A stretch of DNA of 64,000 bases. Source: Hymenobacter sp. J193. Its GTDB lineage: Bacteria; Bacteroidota; Bacteroidia; Cytophagales; Hymenobacteraceae. Every line of letters starts with the position of its first letter. Positions within the stretch are counted from its first letter, which is position 1. The DNA is taken from contig NZ_JAJONE010000001.1 of the NCBI RefSeq assembly GCF_024700075.1, forward strand, positions 4,673,001 through 4,737,000, given 5' to 3'. Of this stretch, positions 49,581 to 56,957 are shown in pieces. A program made the translations under genes and the position numbers. The notes under the pieces were generated by a model. The model searched no databases. It worked only from the letters and a program-made list of their open reading frames with translations, and had not been told where the DNA came from.

Positions 49581-49680
49581 AGTATTGAGTAGTTGGTAAT
49601 GGGTAATGAGTAGTCGGGCTGGCTGGTATCAATGACATGAGCTGTAAAACTCTACTCAATACTACCTACTCACTACTACT
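49581..49680. repeat. REP-like inverted repeat between hisF and hisIE
   Basis: The left arm 49581-49614 (AGTATTGAGTAGTTGGTAAT onward) and the right arm 49652-49680 (CTACTCAATACTACCTACTC onward) are imperfect complements. The arms are built of the word GAGTAGT. It fills almost the whole hisF-hisIE spacer. Confidence 0.7.
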
Positions 49681-50439
49681 TTACAGCCGCACGGCAATGC
49701 CGTCCTGGCGCAGGTGCTCTTTTAGCTCGCGGATGCCGATTTCGCCGAAGTGAAAGATGCTGGCGGCCAGGCCCGCATCGGCGTGGGCCAGCTGAAAAAC
49801 GTTGGTAAAGTCCTGCTTGGACCCGGCCCCACCCGAGGCCACTACCGGCACCGACACGGCTCGGCTCACGGCTCCGGTAATGTCGAGGGCGAAGCCGTCC
49901 TTGGTACCGTCGTTGCTCATGCTGGTAAGCAGGATTTCACCGGCACCGCGGTCGGCCACCTCGCGGCACCATTGCACAGCGTCGAGGCCAGTGTTGTGGG
50001 TACCGGCGCGGGTGTAGATCTGCCAGCCCTCCGGCTCGTGGTACCGGGCATCGGCGGCCACCACAATGCACTGGGAACCGAAGCGGGCGGCCAGCTCGTC
50101 AATCAGCCCGGGGCGCGCCAGGGCAGCCGAGTTGATGCTCACTTTGTCGGCCCCGTTCATAAGCAAAGCTTCCACGTCAGCCACCGTGCCAATGCCTCCA
50201 CCCACAGTGAAGGGAATATCCAGCTCGCGGGCCACGTCGCGCACCAGGGCCACCAGCGTGGCGCGCTTCTGGTTGGTGGCGGTGATGTCGAGGAACACCA
50301 GCTCGTCGGCGCCCTCGCGGGCGTAGCGAGCGGCCAGGGCCACCGGGTCACCGGCGTCGCGCAGGCCCTCGAAGCGCACCCCTTTCACGGTGCGCCCGTC
50401 CTTCACGTCGAGGCAGGGTATGATTCGTTTGGTTAGCAT
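49681..50439 (-). CDS. hisF: Imidazole glycerol phosphate synthase cyclase subunit
   Basis: A 252-residue (beta/alpha)8 barrel from [20 protein letters not shown] at 50439. Catalytic Asp11 in [10 protein letters not shown] and Asp130-equivalent in [14 protein letters not shown] are present. Other motifs are [34 protein letters not shown] and [15 protein letters not shown]. With HisH it converts PRFAR plus ammonia to imidazole glycerol phosphate and AICAR. It is followed upstream by an opposite-strand gene in the operon spacer. Confidence 0.97.
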   Translation of the reverse strand: MLTKRIIPCLDVKDGRTVKGVRFEGLRDAGDPVALAARYAREGADELVFLDITATNQKRATLVALVRDVARELDIPFTVGGGIGTVADVEALLMNGADKVSINSAALARPGLIDELAARFGSQCIVVAADARYHEPEGWQIYTRAGTHNTGLDAVQWCREVADRGAGEILLTSMSNDGTKDGFALDITGAVSRAVSVPVVASGGAGSKQDFTNVFQLAHADAGLAASIFHFGEIGIRELKEHLRQDGIAVRL

Positions 50440-50498
50440 TGGGTTGTTTGGTTTTTGTCTGAGGCTATCTTTAATCCACACCTTCTTGTATTAAGTGA

Positions 50499-50927
50499 AT
50501 GGGGCAGATTAATTGGCGTAGAGCTTATCCAGAATTACGAGTACTTGATGAAACGCCTGAATTTCTACTAGGACATAGTTTTGAGGACGCCATTCTCATT
50601 CGAAAAAGAAATGGTGAGCATGTCTTAGAAGACGACTTCTATGGCGACCCAGCCTGCGGCTACATAAGTCGCACCCATAAATGGGCAGTAGTTGCGGGCG
50701 AGCATGTTACAGTATGGCATTCGAAGCGCGGTAAACAGATTATTCCTCTCACAGACAGAAAATATGTTCATGCACTCCGTTATGTTGGAGAATCACGCCT
50801 GCAGTTACTGGTTGATCCTTTCGGAAGCCACAGTGCTATCTGGGAGCTAAACGTTGAAACCAACGACTTCCGCAAGGTTCAGGACATCCCGACTTGTGCA
50901 GAATACACGGAGGAAATCAGTTGGTAA
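50499..50927 (+). CDS. Unknown protein encoded opposite the his operon
   Basis: A 142-residue protein from MGQINWRRAYPELRVLDETP. It is beta-rich (HSFEDAILIRKRNGEHVLED, KWAVVAGEHVTVWHSKRGKQ, HALRYVGESRLQLLVDPFGS) with several Trp and His, and no signal peptide. GC content is clearly lower than in the surrounding his genes. It sits in the hisA-hisF spacer on the plus strand, ending 10 bp before the hisA stop. Its transcript would run head-on into the his operon mRNA. No family is recognised; it resembles small cytoplasmic immunity-type proteins in general style only. Confidence 0.65.
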   Translation: MGQINWRRAYPELRVLDETPEFLLGHSFEDAILIRKRNGEHVLEDDFYGDPACGYISRTHKWAVVAGEHVTVWHSKRGKQIIPLTDRKYVHALRYVGESRLQLLVDPFGSHSAIWELNVETNDFRKVQDIPTCAEYTEEISW

Positions 50928-50937
50928 AATTAAACAG

Positions 50938-51654
50938 TTACAGCCAGGGCCTCAGTTGCTCCAGCGTGATGGTGCCTTCGTAGATGGCTTTGCCGATGAT
51001 GGCCCCGTGCATGCCCACAGCGGCCAGGGCTTCCACATCAGCCAGAGTAGTCACTCCCCCGCTGGCAATAAGTTGGGCGGCGGGCAGCTGCTCGCGTAAC
51101 TCGGTGTAGGTAGCCAGAGACGGGCCCTGGAGCTTGCCATCCTTGCTCACGTCAGTACAGATAAAGGTAGTGGCCCCGCTGGCCAGGTAGCCCTCCACAA
51201 ACTCGCGCAACGTCCGCTCACTCTGCTCAGCCCAGGCGTTGATGGAAATGTGGTTGTCGCGGTAGTCGGCCCCAATGATGATGCGGTCCGCCCCGAAGGT
51301 TTGAAGCCAGCCATTCACGGTGGCGGGCTCGCGCACGGCAATGCTGCCGGCCGTAATCTGCCGGGCCCCGGCGTCGAAGGCCTGGCGTACGGCTTCCTCG
51401 CTCTGCAGTCCACCCCCGAAGTCGATGTGCAGGGCGGTATGGCGGGCAATGCGCTCCAGCACGGGCAGGTTTACGGGGCGTTTAGCGCGGGCTCCGTCGA
51501 GGTCTACCAGGTGCAGGCGCTTTACGCCGGCCGCCTCAAAGCGTTGGGCCACGGCCAGCGGATCGGCGTCGTAGGTAGTCTGCTGGGTGAAGTCGCCCTC
51601 CGTCAGGCGCACGCACTGGCCGTTGATGAGGTCGATGGCGGGAATGATTTCCAT
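50938..51654 (-). CDS. hisA: Phosphoribosylformimino-AICAR ribotide isomerase
   Basis: A 238-residue TIM barrel beginning MEIIPAIDLINGQCVRLTEG, with Asp8 as the catalytic acid/base. Further motifs are RLHLVDLDGARAKRP, HIDFGGGLQSEEAVR, ITAGSIAVREP and FICTDVSKDGKLQGPS, then IASGGVTTLADVEAL. It opens the ribose of ProFAR to PRFAR. It lies between hisH and the opposite-strand insertion before hisF. Confidence 0.97.
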   Translation of the reverse strand: MEIIPAIDLINGQCVRLTEGDFTQQTTYDADPLAVAQRFEAAGVKRLHLVDLDGARAKRPVNLPVLERIARHTALHIDFGGGLQSEEAVRQAFDAGARQITAGSIAVREPATVNGWLQTFGADRIIIGADYRDNHISINAWAEQSERTLREFVEGYLASGATTFICTDVSKDGKLQGPSLATYTELREQLPAAQLIASGGVTTLADVEALAAVGMHGAIIGKAIYEGTITLEQLRPWL

Positions 51655-51694
51655 TTAGGTTGGTACTTGGTGCTGATAGCGGCTAAGAAGAACG

Positions 51695-51786
51695 TTATGC
51701 TGAGCGGAGCCGAAGCATCTCTACTGAGGGTAATCAATTACTACCCCAACGAAGCGGTAGAGATGCTTCGACTCCGCTCAGCATGA
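51695..51786. repeat. REP-like inverted repeat between hisH and hisA
   Basis: Bases 51695-51724 (ATGCTGAGCGGAGCCGAAGC core) and 51757-51786 are complementary over 30 bp with two mismatches. The same word (CATGCTGAGC...GAAGCATCTC) occurs twice more around 56500-56940. It fills the hisH-hisA spacer. Confidence 0.8.
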
Positions 51787-51804
51787 CTGTTCATCATTAC
51801 GGGC

Positions 51805-52395
51805 TTACAGCTTGAGAAAGTTTTCCAGGATGCGGGTGCCGACGGGACCACTCTTCTCAGCGTGAAACTGCACGGCATAGAAGTTCTGGTGCTGCACGGC
51901 AGCGCTGAATGGCGCAGGGTATGTTGATTCGGCGATGGTGTACGCGCCCACCGGGGCGTAGTAGCTGTGCACGAAGTACACGTAGTCTTCTGCACCCAGC
52001 CCTTCAAACAACGGACCGCGCAGGGCCTGCAGGTTGTTCCAGCCCATGTGCGGCACTTTGAACTCCGCGGTGGCTGGGAAGCGCACTACATCGAAGGGTA
52101 GAATATTGAGCAGTTCGGTGCCCCCGCCTTCCTGGGTATGGCGGCCCAGCAGTTGCATCCCCAGGCAGATTCCCAGGAAGGGTTGCGTAAGCGTAGGCAG
52201 CAGCTCGTGCAGGCCCTGAGCCCGTAGTTCCTGCATGGCGGAGGCGGCCTCGCCTTCACCCGGGAACAGTACCTTATCGGCGCGGCGAATTATTTCGTGG
52301 TCGGCCGTGAGCGTGGCTTGCACGCCCAGTCGTTCCAGCGCAAAAAGCACCGACTGTACGTTGCCGCCTTTGTAATCAACTATGGCTATTTCCAT
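51805..52395 (-). CDS. hisH: Imidazole glycerol phosphate synthase glutaminase subunit
   Basis: A 196-residue class I glutamine amidotransferase. It starts MEIAIVDYKGGNVQSVLFAL. The nucleophile Cys is in FLGICLGMQLLG. The His-Glu pair is in AVQFHAEKSG, close to the C-terminus. It releases ammonia from glutamine and passes it to HisF. It sits between hisB and hisA on the same strand. Confidence 0.97.
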   Translation of the reverse strand: MEIAIVDYKGGNVQSVLFALERLGVQATLTADHEIIRRADKVLFPGEGEAASAMQELRAQGLHELLPTLTQPFLGICLGMQLLGRHTQEGGGTELLNILPFDVVRFPATAEFKVPHMGWNNLQALRGPLFEGLGAEDYVYFVHSYYAPVGAYTIAESTYPAPFSAAVQHQNFYAVQFHAEKSGPVGTRILENFLKL

Positions 52396-52587
52396 TTGAG
52401 TATATTAAAGCAAGAGGTGTGAGTTTATTAGATATTATTCAAATGAATAAACGTGGTTTGCGTGATTTATTTGCTGCTTTTATCTTTGGGGGTTCGTAAC
52501 GGAAGACCTTATCCCGCTTTCTTACAAAAGAGATGTTGGCTTCGCTCGGAACAACAAATTGCGCACAACATCTATCTAGGCAGACCT

Positions 52588-52615
52588 TTACCCATTTGTT
52601 TAAACAAATGGGTAA
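52588..52615. promoter_or_regulatory. Perfect 28-bp palindrome between hisB and hisH
   Basis: TTACCCATTTGTTTAAACAA plus ATGGGTAA is fully self-complementary with no loop (centre 52601/52602). It begins 1 bp after the hisB stop. It may be a dimeric regulator site, a cruciform or a processing hairpin. There is no T-tract. Confidence 0.5.
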
Positions 52616-52616
52616 G

Positions 52617-53729
52617 CTACAGAATGCCTTTGGTGCTGGGGATTTCCATGCGGCCGGCGTCGCGCACCAGGGCCATTTTTATGGACTTGGCTACGGCCTT
52701 GAAGATGGCTTCGATCTTGTGGTGCTCGTTCTGACCCTCGGCTTTGATATTGAGGTTGCAGTGGGCAGCATCGGAGAAGCTCTTGAAGAAATGGTAAAAC
52801 ATTTCACAGGGCATATCCCCTACTTTCTCGCGCTTGAACTCAGCATCCCACACAATCCAGGGGCGGCCCGAGAAGTCAATGGCGGCCTGGGCTAGTACGT
52901 CATCCATCGGCAGCAGGAAGCCGTAGCGGGCCAGGCCACGCTTGTCGCCGAGGGCCTGGGTGAAAGCTTCGCCCAGGGCAATGGCCGTGTCCTCAATGGT
53001 GTGGTGCTCGTCGATGTGCAGGTCGCCTTGTACCGTGATGCGCATATCCACGCCCGAGTGCTTACTGAGCTGATCGAGCATATGGTCAAAGAAGCCTAAA
53101 CCGGTGTGCATCTCAGGCCGGCCGTTGCCATCGAGGTTCAGCTCAATGCGGATTTTAGTTTCGTTCGTGTCGCGTTGTACCACGGCGGTACGAGCAGGCA
53201 GACGCAGAAACTGGTATATTTTTTCCCAACTCATGGTGGTCAGCGCGGCGCGCTCGTCGCCCTCCCCTTCCGGCTTCAATAGTATAGACTGGCAGCCCAG
53301 GTTCTGGGCCAGCTCCACGTCGGTCACTCGGTCGCCGATGACGAAGGAGTTTTTGAGGTCGTAGCCACTGCCTTCGCCCAGGTACTGGGTGAGCATGCCG
53401 GTGCCGGGCTTGCGGGTGGGCAGGTTCTCGTGGGGGAAGCTGCGGTCGATGTGCTCACGCACGAACTCCACTCCTTCCGAGCGCAGCACGTCGAGCATCA
53501 TGGTGTGGGCCGGCCAGAAAGTATCCTCCGGAAAGCTGGCTGTGCCGAGGCCATCCTGGTTGCTCACCAACACCAGCTCATAATCCAGCTCGCGGGCAAT
53601 GCGGGCCAGGCCGGTGATGGCGCCGGGCACAAACTGAAATTTTTCCCGCGTCAGCGCGTCCACCTGGAAATCCGTCGGCGGCTCAACGAGGATGGTGCCG
53701 TCGCGGTCAATGAAGAGTACTTTTTTCAT
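52617..53729 (-). CDS. hisB: Histidinol phosphatase / imidazoleglycerol-phosphate dehydratase
   Basis: A 370-residue fusion from [20 protein letters not shown] at 53729. The N-terminal HAD phosphatase has the nucleophile motif [15 protein letters not shown], and [14 protein letters not shown]. The C-terminal dehydratase (from about residue 175) has [37 protein letters not shown] and [20 protein letters not shown], where the His clusters bind manganese. It catalyses steps 7 and 9 (dehydration of IGP, dephosphorylation of histidinol phosphate). The operon cassette of RNA-repair genes precedes it by 71 bp. Confidence 0.97.
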   Translation of the reverse strand: MKKVLFIDRDGTILVEPPTDFQVDALTREKFQFVPGAITGLARIARELDYELVLVSNQDGLGTASFPEDTFWPAHTMMLDVLRSEGVEFVREHIDRSFPHENLPTRKPGTGMLTQYLGEGSGYDLKNSFVIGDRVTDVELAQNLGCQSILLKPEGEGDERAALTTMSWEKIYQFLRLPARTAVVQRDTNETKIRIELNLDGNGRPEMHTGLGFFDHMLDQLSKHSGVDMRITVQGDLHIDEHHTIEDTAIALGEAFTQALGDKRGLARYGFLLPMDDVLAQAAIDFSGRPWIVWDAEFKREKVGDMPCEMFYHFFKSFSDAAHCNLNIKAEGQNEHHKIEAIFKAVAKSIKMALVRDAGRMEIPSTKGIL

Positions 53730-53800
53730 GAAGAAGAAACTTGACGCCGAGTTGTTGCGGCCCGGCGACTTGAGCGTATACAAATAAACAGCGGCAGCCC

Positions 53801-54565
53801 TTAATCAGCCGCCGGTAAAAGAACCCGGACGAACTCTGCGTACGCATCGCCCAACGGCAATTCTAAATTGAGCGCGAGCCGGCGACGCATTGTTGCCACG
53901 GATTCCTGGGTATGCGGGTTGAAACCGATTTTCGGATACTCTTCCCAATACAGCCCCAGGCCCCGCTTTTGCCAGGCCGGCAACTCATTGTAGTTGATGC
54001 CGTGTGCAAACATTAAATCGTGCTTGGAGGCAGTACGCTGGCTCTTCACCTGCGCCGTGGCCTCAGCCACCGAGCGTCCCTGCTTGCGGAGGAGCCAGTA
54101 ACAGTGCGCGTTCAGGGAGTTACGGGCCGCGTCTTCCTGCCGCCACCGGAAATAGTCTACCACATCCTGCCGGCGCGGCAGCTGGGAAATGCGGCAGTCG
54201 AACACGCCTACGTCGCCGAGCAAGAGGGAGAACTTAGCTGAGGCCTCGCCCGCCAGCACCGAGGTATACTTGCGCAGCTTGCGTCCAAAGGAATCCTCTG
54301 TGGGGTGCAGCAACAGAGAAATTTCGTCGCTCTGCGTGAAGCCGTAAACTATCCGGAAACCACAATCCAGCAGATGACGGGTGGTTTCGGCCATGTAGTC
54401 GCGCATCCGCACATCGAAGGGCGCCTCAAACGGGTGTACTTCCTTGGTGAGGCGGGTGAAGCCACGCCCATCCAAGCGGGCCACCAGGTAGAGGCCGGGC
54501 AGCGCGCAGTGGTCGTGGGCGGTTTCAAAAACGCGCATTCGCGCGTCGAGGTCGTCAAATTTCAT
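53801..54565 (-). CDS. Thg1-like 3'-5' RNA polymerase (tRNA-His guanylyltransferase superfamily)
   Basis: A 254-residue protein. Metal-binding Asp32 is in [15 protein letters not shown]. The Asp80-Glu81 pair is in [16 protein letters not shown]. The finger region has [20 protein letters not shown], and the C-terminal half has [15 protein letters not shown]. The eukaryotic HINNLYN element is replaced by [12 protein letters not shown], which places it among bacterial Thg1-like proteins (TLPs). TLPs add nucleotides to RNA 5' ends in the 3'-5' direction, best known for repairing 5'-truncated tRNAs. It overlaps the kinase gene start region by 11 bp, so the two are probably translated together. It lies in the his operon between hisC and hisB. 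Confidence 0.92.
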   Translation of the reverse strand: MKFDDLDARMRVFETAHDHCALPGLYLVARLDGRGFTRLTKEVHPFEAPFDVRMRDYMAETTRHLLDCGFRIVYGFTQSDEISLLLHPTEDSFGRKLRKYTSVLAGEASAKFSLLLGDVGVFDCRISQLPRRQDVVDYFRWRQEDAARNSLNAHCYWLLRKQGRSVAEATAQVKSQRTASKHDLMFAHGINYNELPAWQKRGLGLYWEEYPKIGFNPHTQESVATMRRRLALNLELPLGDAYAEFVRVLLPAAD

Positions 54566-55004
54566 CCTGCCAGTTGGTCACGTCAAATTCCTGATTGCCG
54601 AGCGGGCGCACAAAGTAAAGTTGGTCGAAGCCCTCGGCCCGGGTAGGCAGCTCCAGCCGATTGCGGGTAGCGCGTATTCCCTTGTCGGGCACCTGCCGCT
54701 CCGGCGGGCGCTGCTGGTTTCGGACGAGCGACTGTGCCGCCACCGACTGAAAAAAGTAGCCAACCAACTCGAAGCCTGCGGTCTTCCCAGCTGTCAGGTA
54801 CACCGCCCGCTCGGCCTGCGTGGGGTTGGTATTGTCTATCACGCAGGGCTGTTGGGTTTGCAGGCACAGCTCCAGCAAACGCCGTTCCCGGTGGCGCGTG
54901 CGCAACAGGTCCAGGCTGATGCGCACGTGGGAGTGGAAAAACCGCTGTTGGTAGAACGTCGATTTTCCGGTAGCCTGAATTCCGCAGAACAGCACGAGCT
55001 GCAT
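54555..55004 (-). CDS. P-loop kinase, polynucleotide kinase-like
   Basis: A 149-residue AAA_33-type protein. The Walker A loop is LVLFCGIQATGKSTFYQQRF (Gly8 to Ser15). The DNTN-type motif is in CVIDNTNPTQAERAVYLTAG, as in T4 Pnk-like kinases. Later ends with RNRLELPTRAEGFDQLYFVR. It would phosphorylate a polynucleotide or small-molecule 5'-OH with ATP. The start codon overlaps the stop of the gene before (TAATG, 1 bp shared) and its end overlaps the TLP gene by 11 bp. It has no phosphatase or ligase domain. The RNA target is inferred from the TLP partner. Confidence 0.85.
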   Translation of the reverse strand: MQLVLFCGIQATGKSTFYQQRFFHSHVRISLDLLRTRHRERRLLELCLQTQQPCVIDNTNPTQAERAVYLTAGKTAGFELVGYFFQSVAAQSLVRNQQRPPERQVPDKGIRATRNRLELPTRAEGFDQLYFVRPLGNQEFDVTNWQDEI

Positions 55005-55411
55005 TACTCTTTCGTCGTAAGTGGTGAGTAATTCGACAACTGAAACTCTTTACAGATAACAAATCCTTCAAACCCACAAGTTGATTCAAAGGAGAAGAAG
55101 CGGTTAGCAGGGTCTGAGTTTATTTCATCCAACAAGGCACTTGGCAAGTGTTTTCGCATTCTGTGAAAGTAATCAGCATGCAAATTCATGAACTCACTAG
55201 ACGAATCAGCTTCCCTCAAATTAAAGAGAATAGTCGTGTTGCCGAAATCCCAGAACTCTTGCAGCTCTACTCCTGAAAAAACAACTGTAACAGTCTCCGA
55301 CAATTCTTCATTTTCCCATCGCTTCACTTCTAAGGTTACGCGTTTGGCCTTGAAGTCGATTTCTAGGTTCTCGACAATTCCATCCCCGATATACTCACTG
55401 TAGGCTGCCAT
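55004..55411 (-). CDS. Unknown protein coupled to the kinase-TLP pair
   Basis: A 135-residue protein starting MAAYSEYIGDGIVENLEIDF. It is rich in alternating polar residues (KAKRVTLEVKRWENEELSET, TVTVVFSGVELQEFWDFGNT) with a C-terminal part containing FSFESTCGFEGFVICKEFQL. Two cysteines are close (STCGFEGFVIC). It has no signal peptide or P-loop. GC content is lower than for the his genes. The stop TAA shares a base with the ATG of the kinase gene, indicating coupled translation. It starts 3 bp after the hisC stop, so this three-gene cassette is physically inside the operon. The function is unknown. Confidence 0.7.
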   Translation of the reverse strand: MAAYSEYIGDGIVENLEIDFKAKRVTLEVKRWENEELSETVTVVFSGVELQEFWDFGNTTILFNLREADSSSEFMNLHADYFHRMRKHLPSALLDEINSDPANRFFSFESTCGFEGFVICKEFQLSNYSPLTTKE

Positions 55412-55414
55412 ACG

Positions 55415-56467
55415 CTACCCGGCAAACTCCCGCAGGGCCTGGAGCAGCAGCTCGTTCTCGGCGGGGGCTCCCACGGTGAGGCGGAGCGTGCCGGCGCAGC
55501 CGGGCTGGGTGGTGCGGTTGCGCACGATGATGCCCCGGGCTACCAGGAAATCATACACGGCCGTGGCATCGAGGTGGAAACGCACCAGCAGAAAGTTGGC
55601 ATCCGAGGGGAACACCTCCGCCACGATGGGCAGCGCGGGCAGCCGCTCCTGCAGCCAGTCGCGACCCTTCAGTAACTGCCGGCGCAACTCCTCGAAGCGG
55701 GGCGCGTCGCGCAGGGCCTGGAGTGCGTGGCGCTGCGTGGCTTCCGACACGTTGTAGGGCGGCTTGATTTTGTTGAGGTAGCCGATGACTTCCGGCGAGG
55801 CGAAGGCCATGCCCAGGCGCAGACCGGCCAGTCCCCAGGCTTTGGAGAAGGTTTGCAGCACCACCAGGTTCGGGAACTCCGCCAGGCGGGTCGTCCAGCC
55901 AGCCGTTGGCGCGAAATCGGCGTAGGCCTCATCCACCACCACCAGTCCGCGGAAACCGCGCAGGATTTCCTCCATGTACTCGGCGTGGAGCAGGTTGCCG
56001 GTCGGGTTGTTGGGCGAGCAGAGCCACACGATTTTGGCGGCGGAAGCCAGCACGCCGGCTACAATTTCGGGCGAAAGCTGAAAGTCGGGCGTCAGCTGGA
56101 GGCGCTCCACGCGCACATCATTGAGGTTGGCGGCCACCTCGTACATGCCGTAGGTGGGCGGCAGGATAAGCAGGCTGTCCTGGCCGGGCACGCAGGTGAG
56201 GCGCACCAGCAGGTCGATGGCCTCATCGGAGCCGTTGCCGAGGAAAATCTGCTCGGGACGTACGCCTTTCAGCAGGGCCAGTTCGGCCTTCACGGCGCGC
56301 TGCAGCGGGTCGGGGTAGCGGTTGAACTGGTCGGGACCGGCGCTGCCGAGGCTGTTCTCGTTGGCGTCGAGCATGACCTGGGCCTCTCCTTGGAATTCGT
56401 CGCGGGCCGACGAGTAGGGCTTCATTTCCCGGATGTTGGGACGCACGAGGCTATCAAGGTTGAACAT
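55415..56467 (-). CDS. hisC: Histidinol-phosphate aminotransferase
   Basis: A 350-residue fold-type I PLP enzyme. Motifs in order: LDANENSLGSAGPDQFNRYP, PEQIFLGNGSDEAIDLLVRL, WLCSPNNPTGN, LVVVDEAYADFAP and the PLP lysine in LQTFSKAWGLAGLRLGMAFA. Near the C-terminus GIIVRNRTTQPGCAGTLRLT contains the arginine binding the substrate carboxylate. It transaminates imidazole acetol phosphate to L-histidinol phosphate with glutamate. It lies between the orphan gene at 56534 and the RNA-repair cassette. Confidence 0.97.
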   Translation of the reverse strand: MFNLDSLVRPNIREMKPYSSARDEFQGEAQVMLDANENSLGSAGPDQFNRYPDPLQRAVKAELALLKGVRPEQIFLGNGSDEAIDLLVRLTCVPGQDSLLILPPTYGMYEVAANLNDVRVERLQLTPDFQLSPEIVAGVLASAAKIVWLCSPNNPTGNLLHAEYMEEILRGFRGLVVVDEAYADFAPTAGWTTRLAEFPNLVVLQTFSKAWGLAGLRLGMAFASPEVIGYLNKIKPPYNVSEATQRHALQALRDAPRFEELRRQLLKGRDWLQERLPALPIVAEVFPSDANFLLVRFHLDATAVYDFLVARGIIVRNRTTQPGCAGTLRLTVGAPAENELLLQALREFAG

Positions 56468-56499
56468 GAATCACGGATTTAAACGGATGTTTCGGATTT

Positions 56500-56534
56500 A
56501 ACAGAACGTCATGCTGAGCTTGCTGAAGTATCTC
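56500..56534. repeat. Left copy of a REP word pair flanking an orphan gene
   Basis: ACAGAACGTCATGCTGAGCT followed by a GAAGTATCTC variant. Its inverted partner is at 56903-56940. The stop of the orphan gene at 56534 lies at its edge. Confidence 0.7.
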
Positions 56535-56869
56535 TACTGATTTGCCTGCTCTAACAAGTCACTCCACGTGTCAACTAATGATGCATAGAAACTAGTCTGC
56601 CCAGTTGACTCGCCATTGCTTCCGACTGAAGCGGCTTCAGTATCTAAGAGAATCTCATGAATAGACTCTATTTCATCAGTTTCAAGATGAAGAGAGTATT
56701 GATTCGTGCAAAGCTGTTGCGGGGCATTATGCAACACCGGTTTTTCAAGCTGACTCCCAGCAAGAATATGAGAAACAGTCAGAGCTAACTGAGCTTCCCC
56801 AACGGCCACCAAGCAAGTATGCGTTGCTTTAAGCGTGGTATAGCTTATTGGGTGAAGTTGCTCTTTCAC
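56534..56869 (-). CDS. Orphan small protein in the his operon
   Basis: A 111-residue protein (MKEQLHPISYTTLKATHTCL, VAVGEAQLALTVSHILAGSQ, EKPVLHNAPQQL, then ETDEIESIHEILLDTEAASV). GC content is low for this genome. It lies between hisC and hisD, same strand, and is bracketed by inverted copies of the CATGCTGAGC repeat (56500-56534 and 56903-56940). It is predicted cytoplasmic. No family is recognised. The bracketing suggests a mobile or exchangeable insertion. Confidence 0.6.
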   Translation of the reverse strand: MKEQLHPISYTTLKATHTCLVAVGEAQLALTVSHILAGSQLEKPVLHNAPQQLCTNQYSLHLETDEIESIHEILLDTEAASVGSNGESTGQTSFYASLVDTWSDLLEQANQ

Positions 56870-56902
56870 TCTCGTATTAATTTAGTTCTGACCTCAGCAC
56901 GC

Positions 56903-56940
56903 GAGATGCTTCGACTTCGCTCAGCATGACGTTCTGTTTT
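56903..56940. repeat. Right copy of the REP word pair flanking an orphan gene
   Basis: GAGATGCTTCGACTTCGCTC then AGCATGACGTTCTGTTT is the inverted partner of 56500-56534; about 20 consecutive bases at the outer end match exactly. Confidence 0.72.
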
Positions 56941-56957
56941 CTTCCTATACTTAAGAC

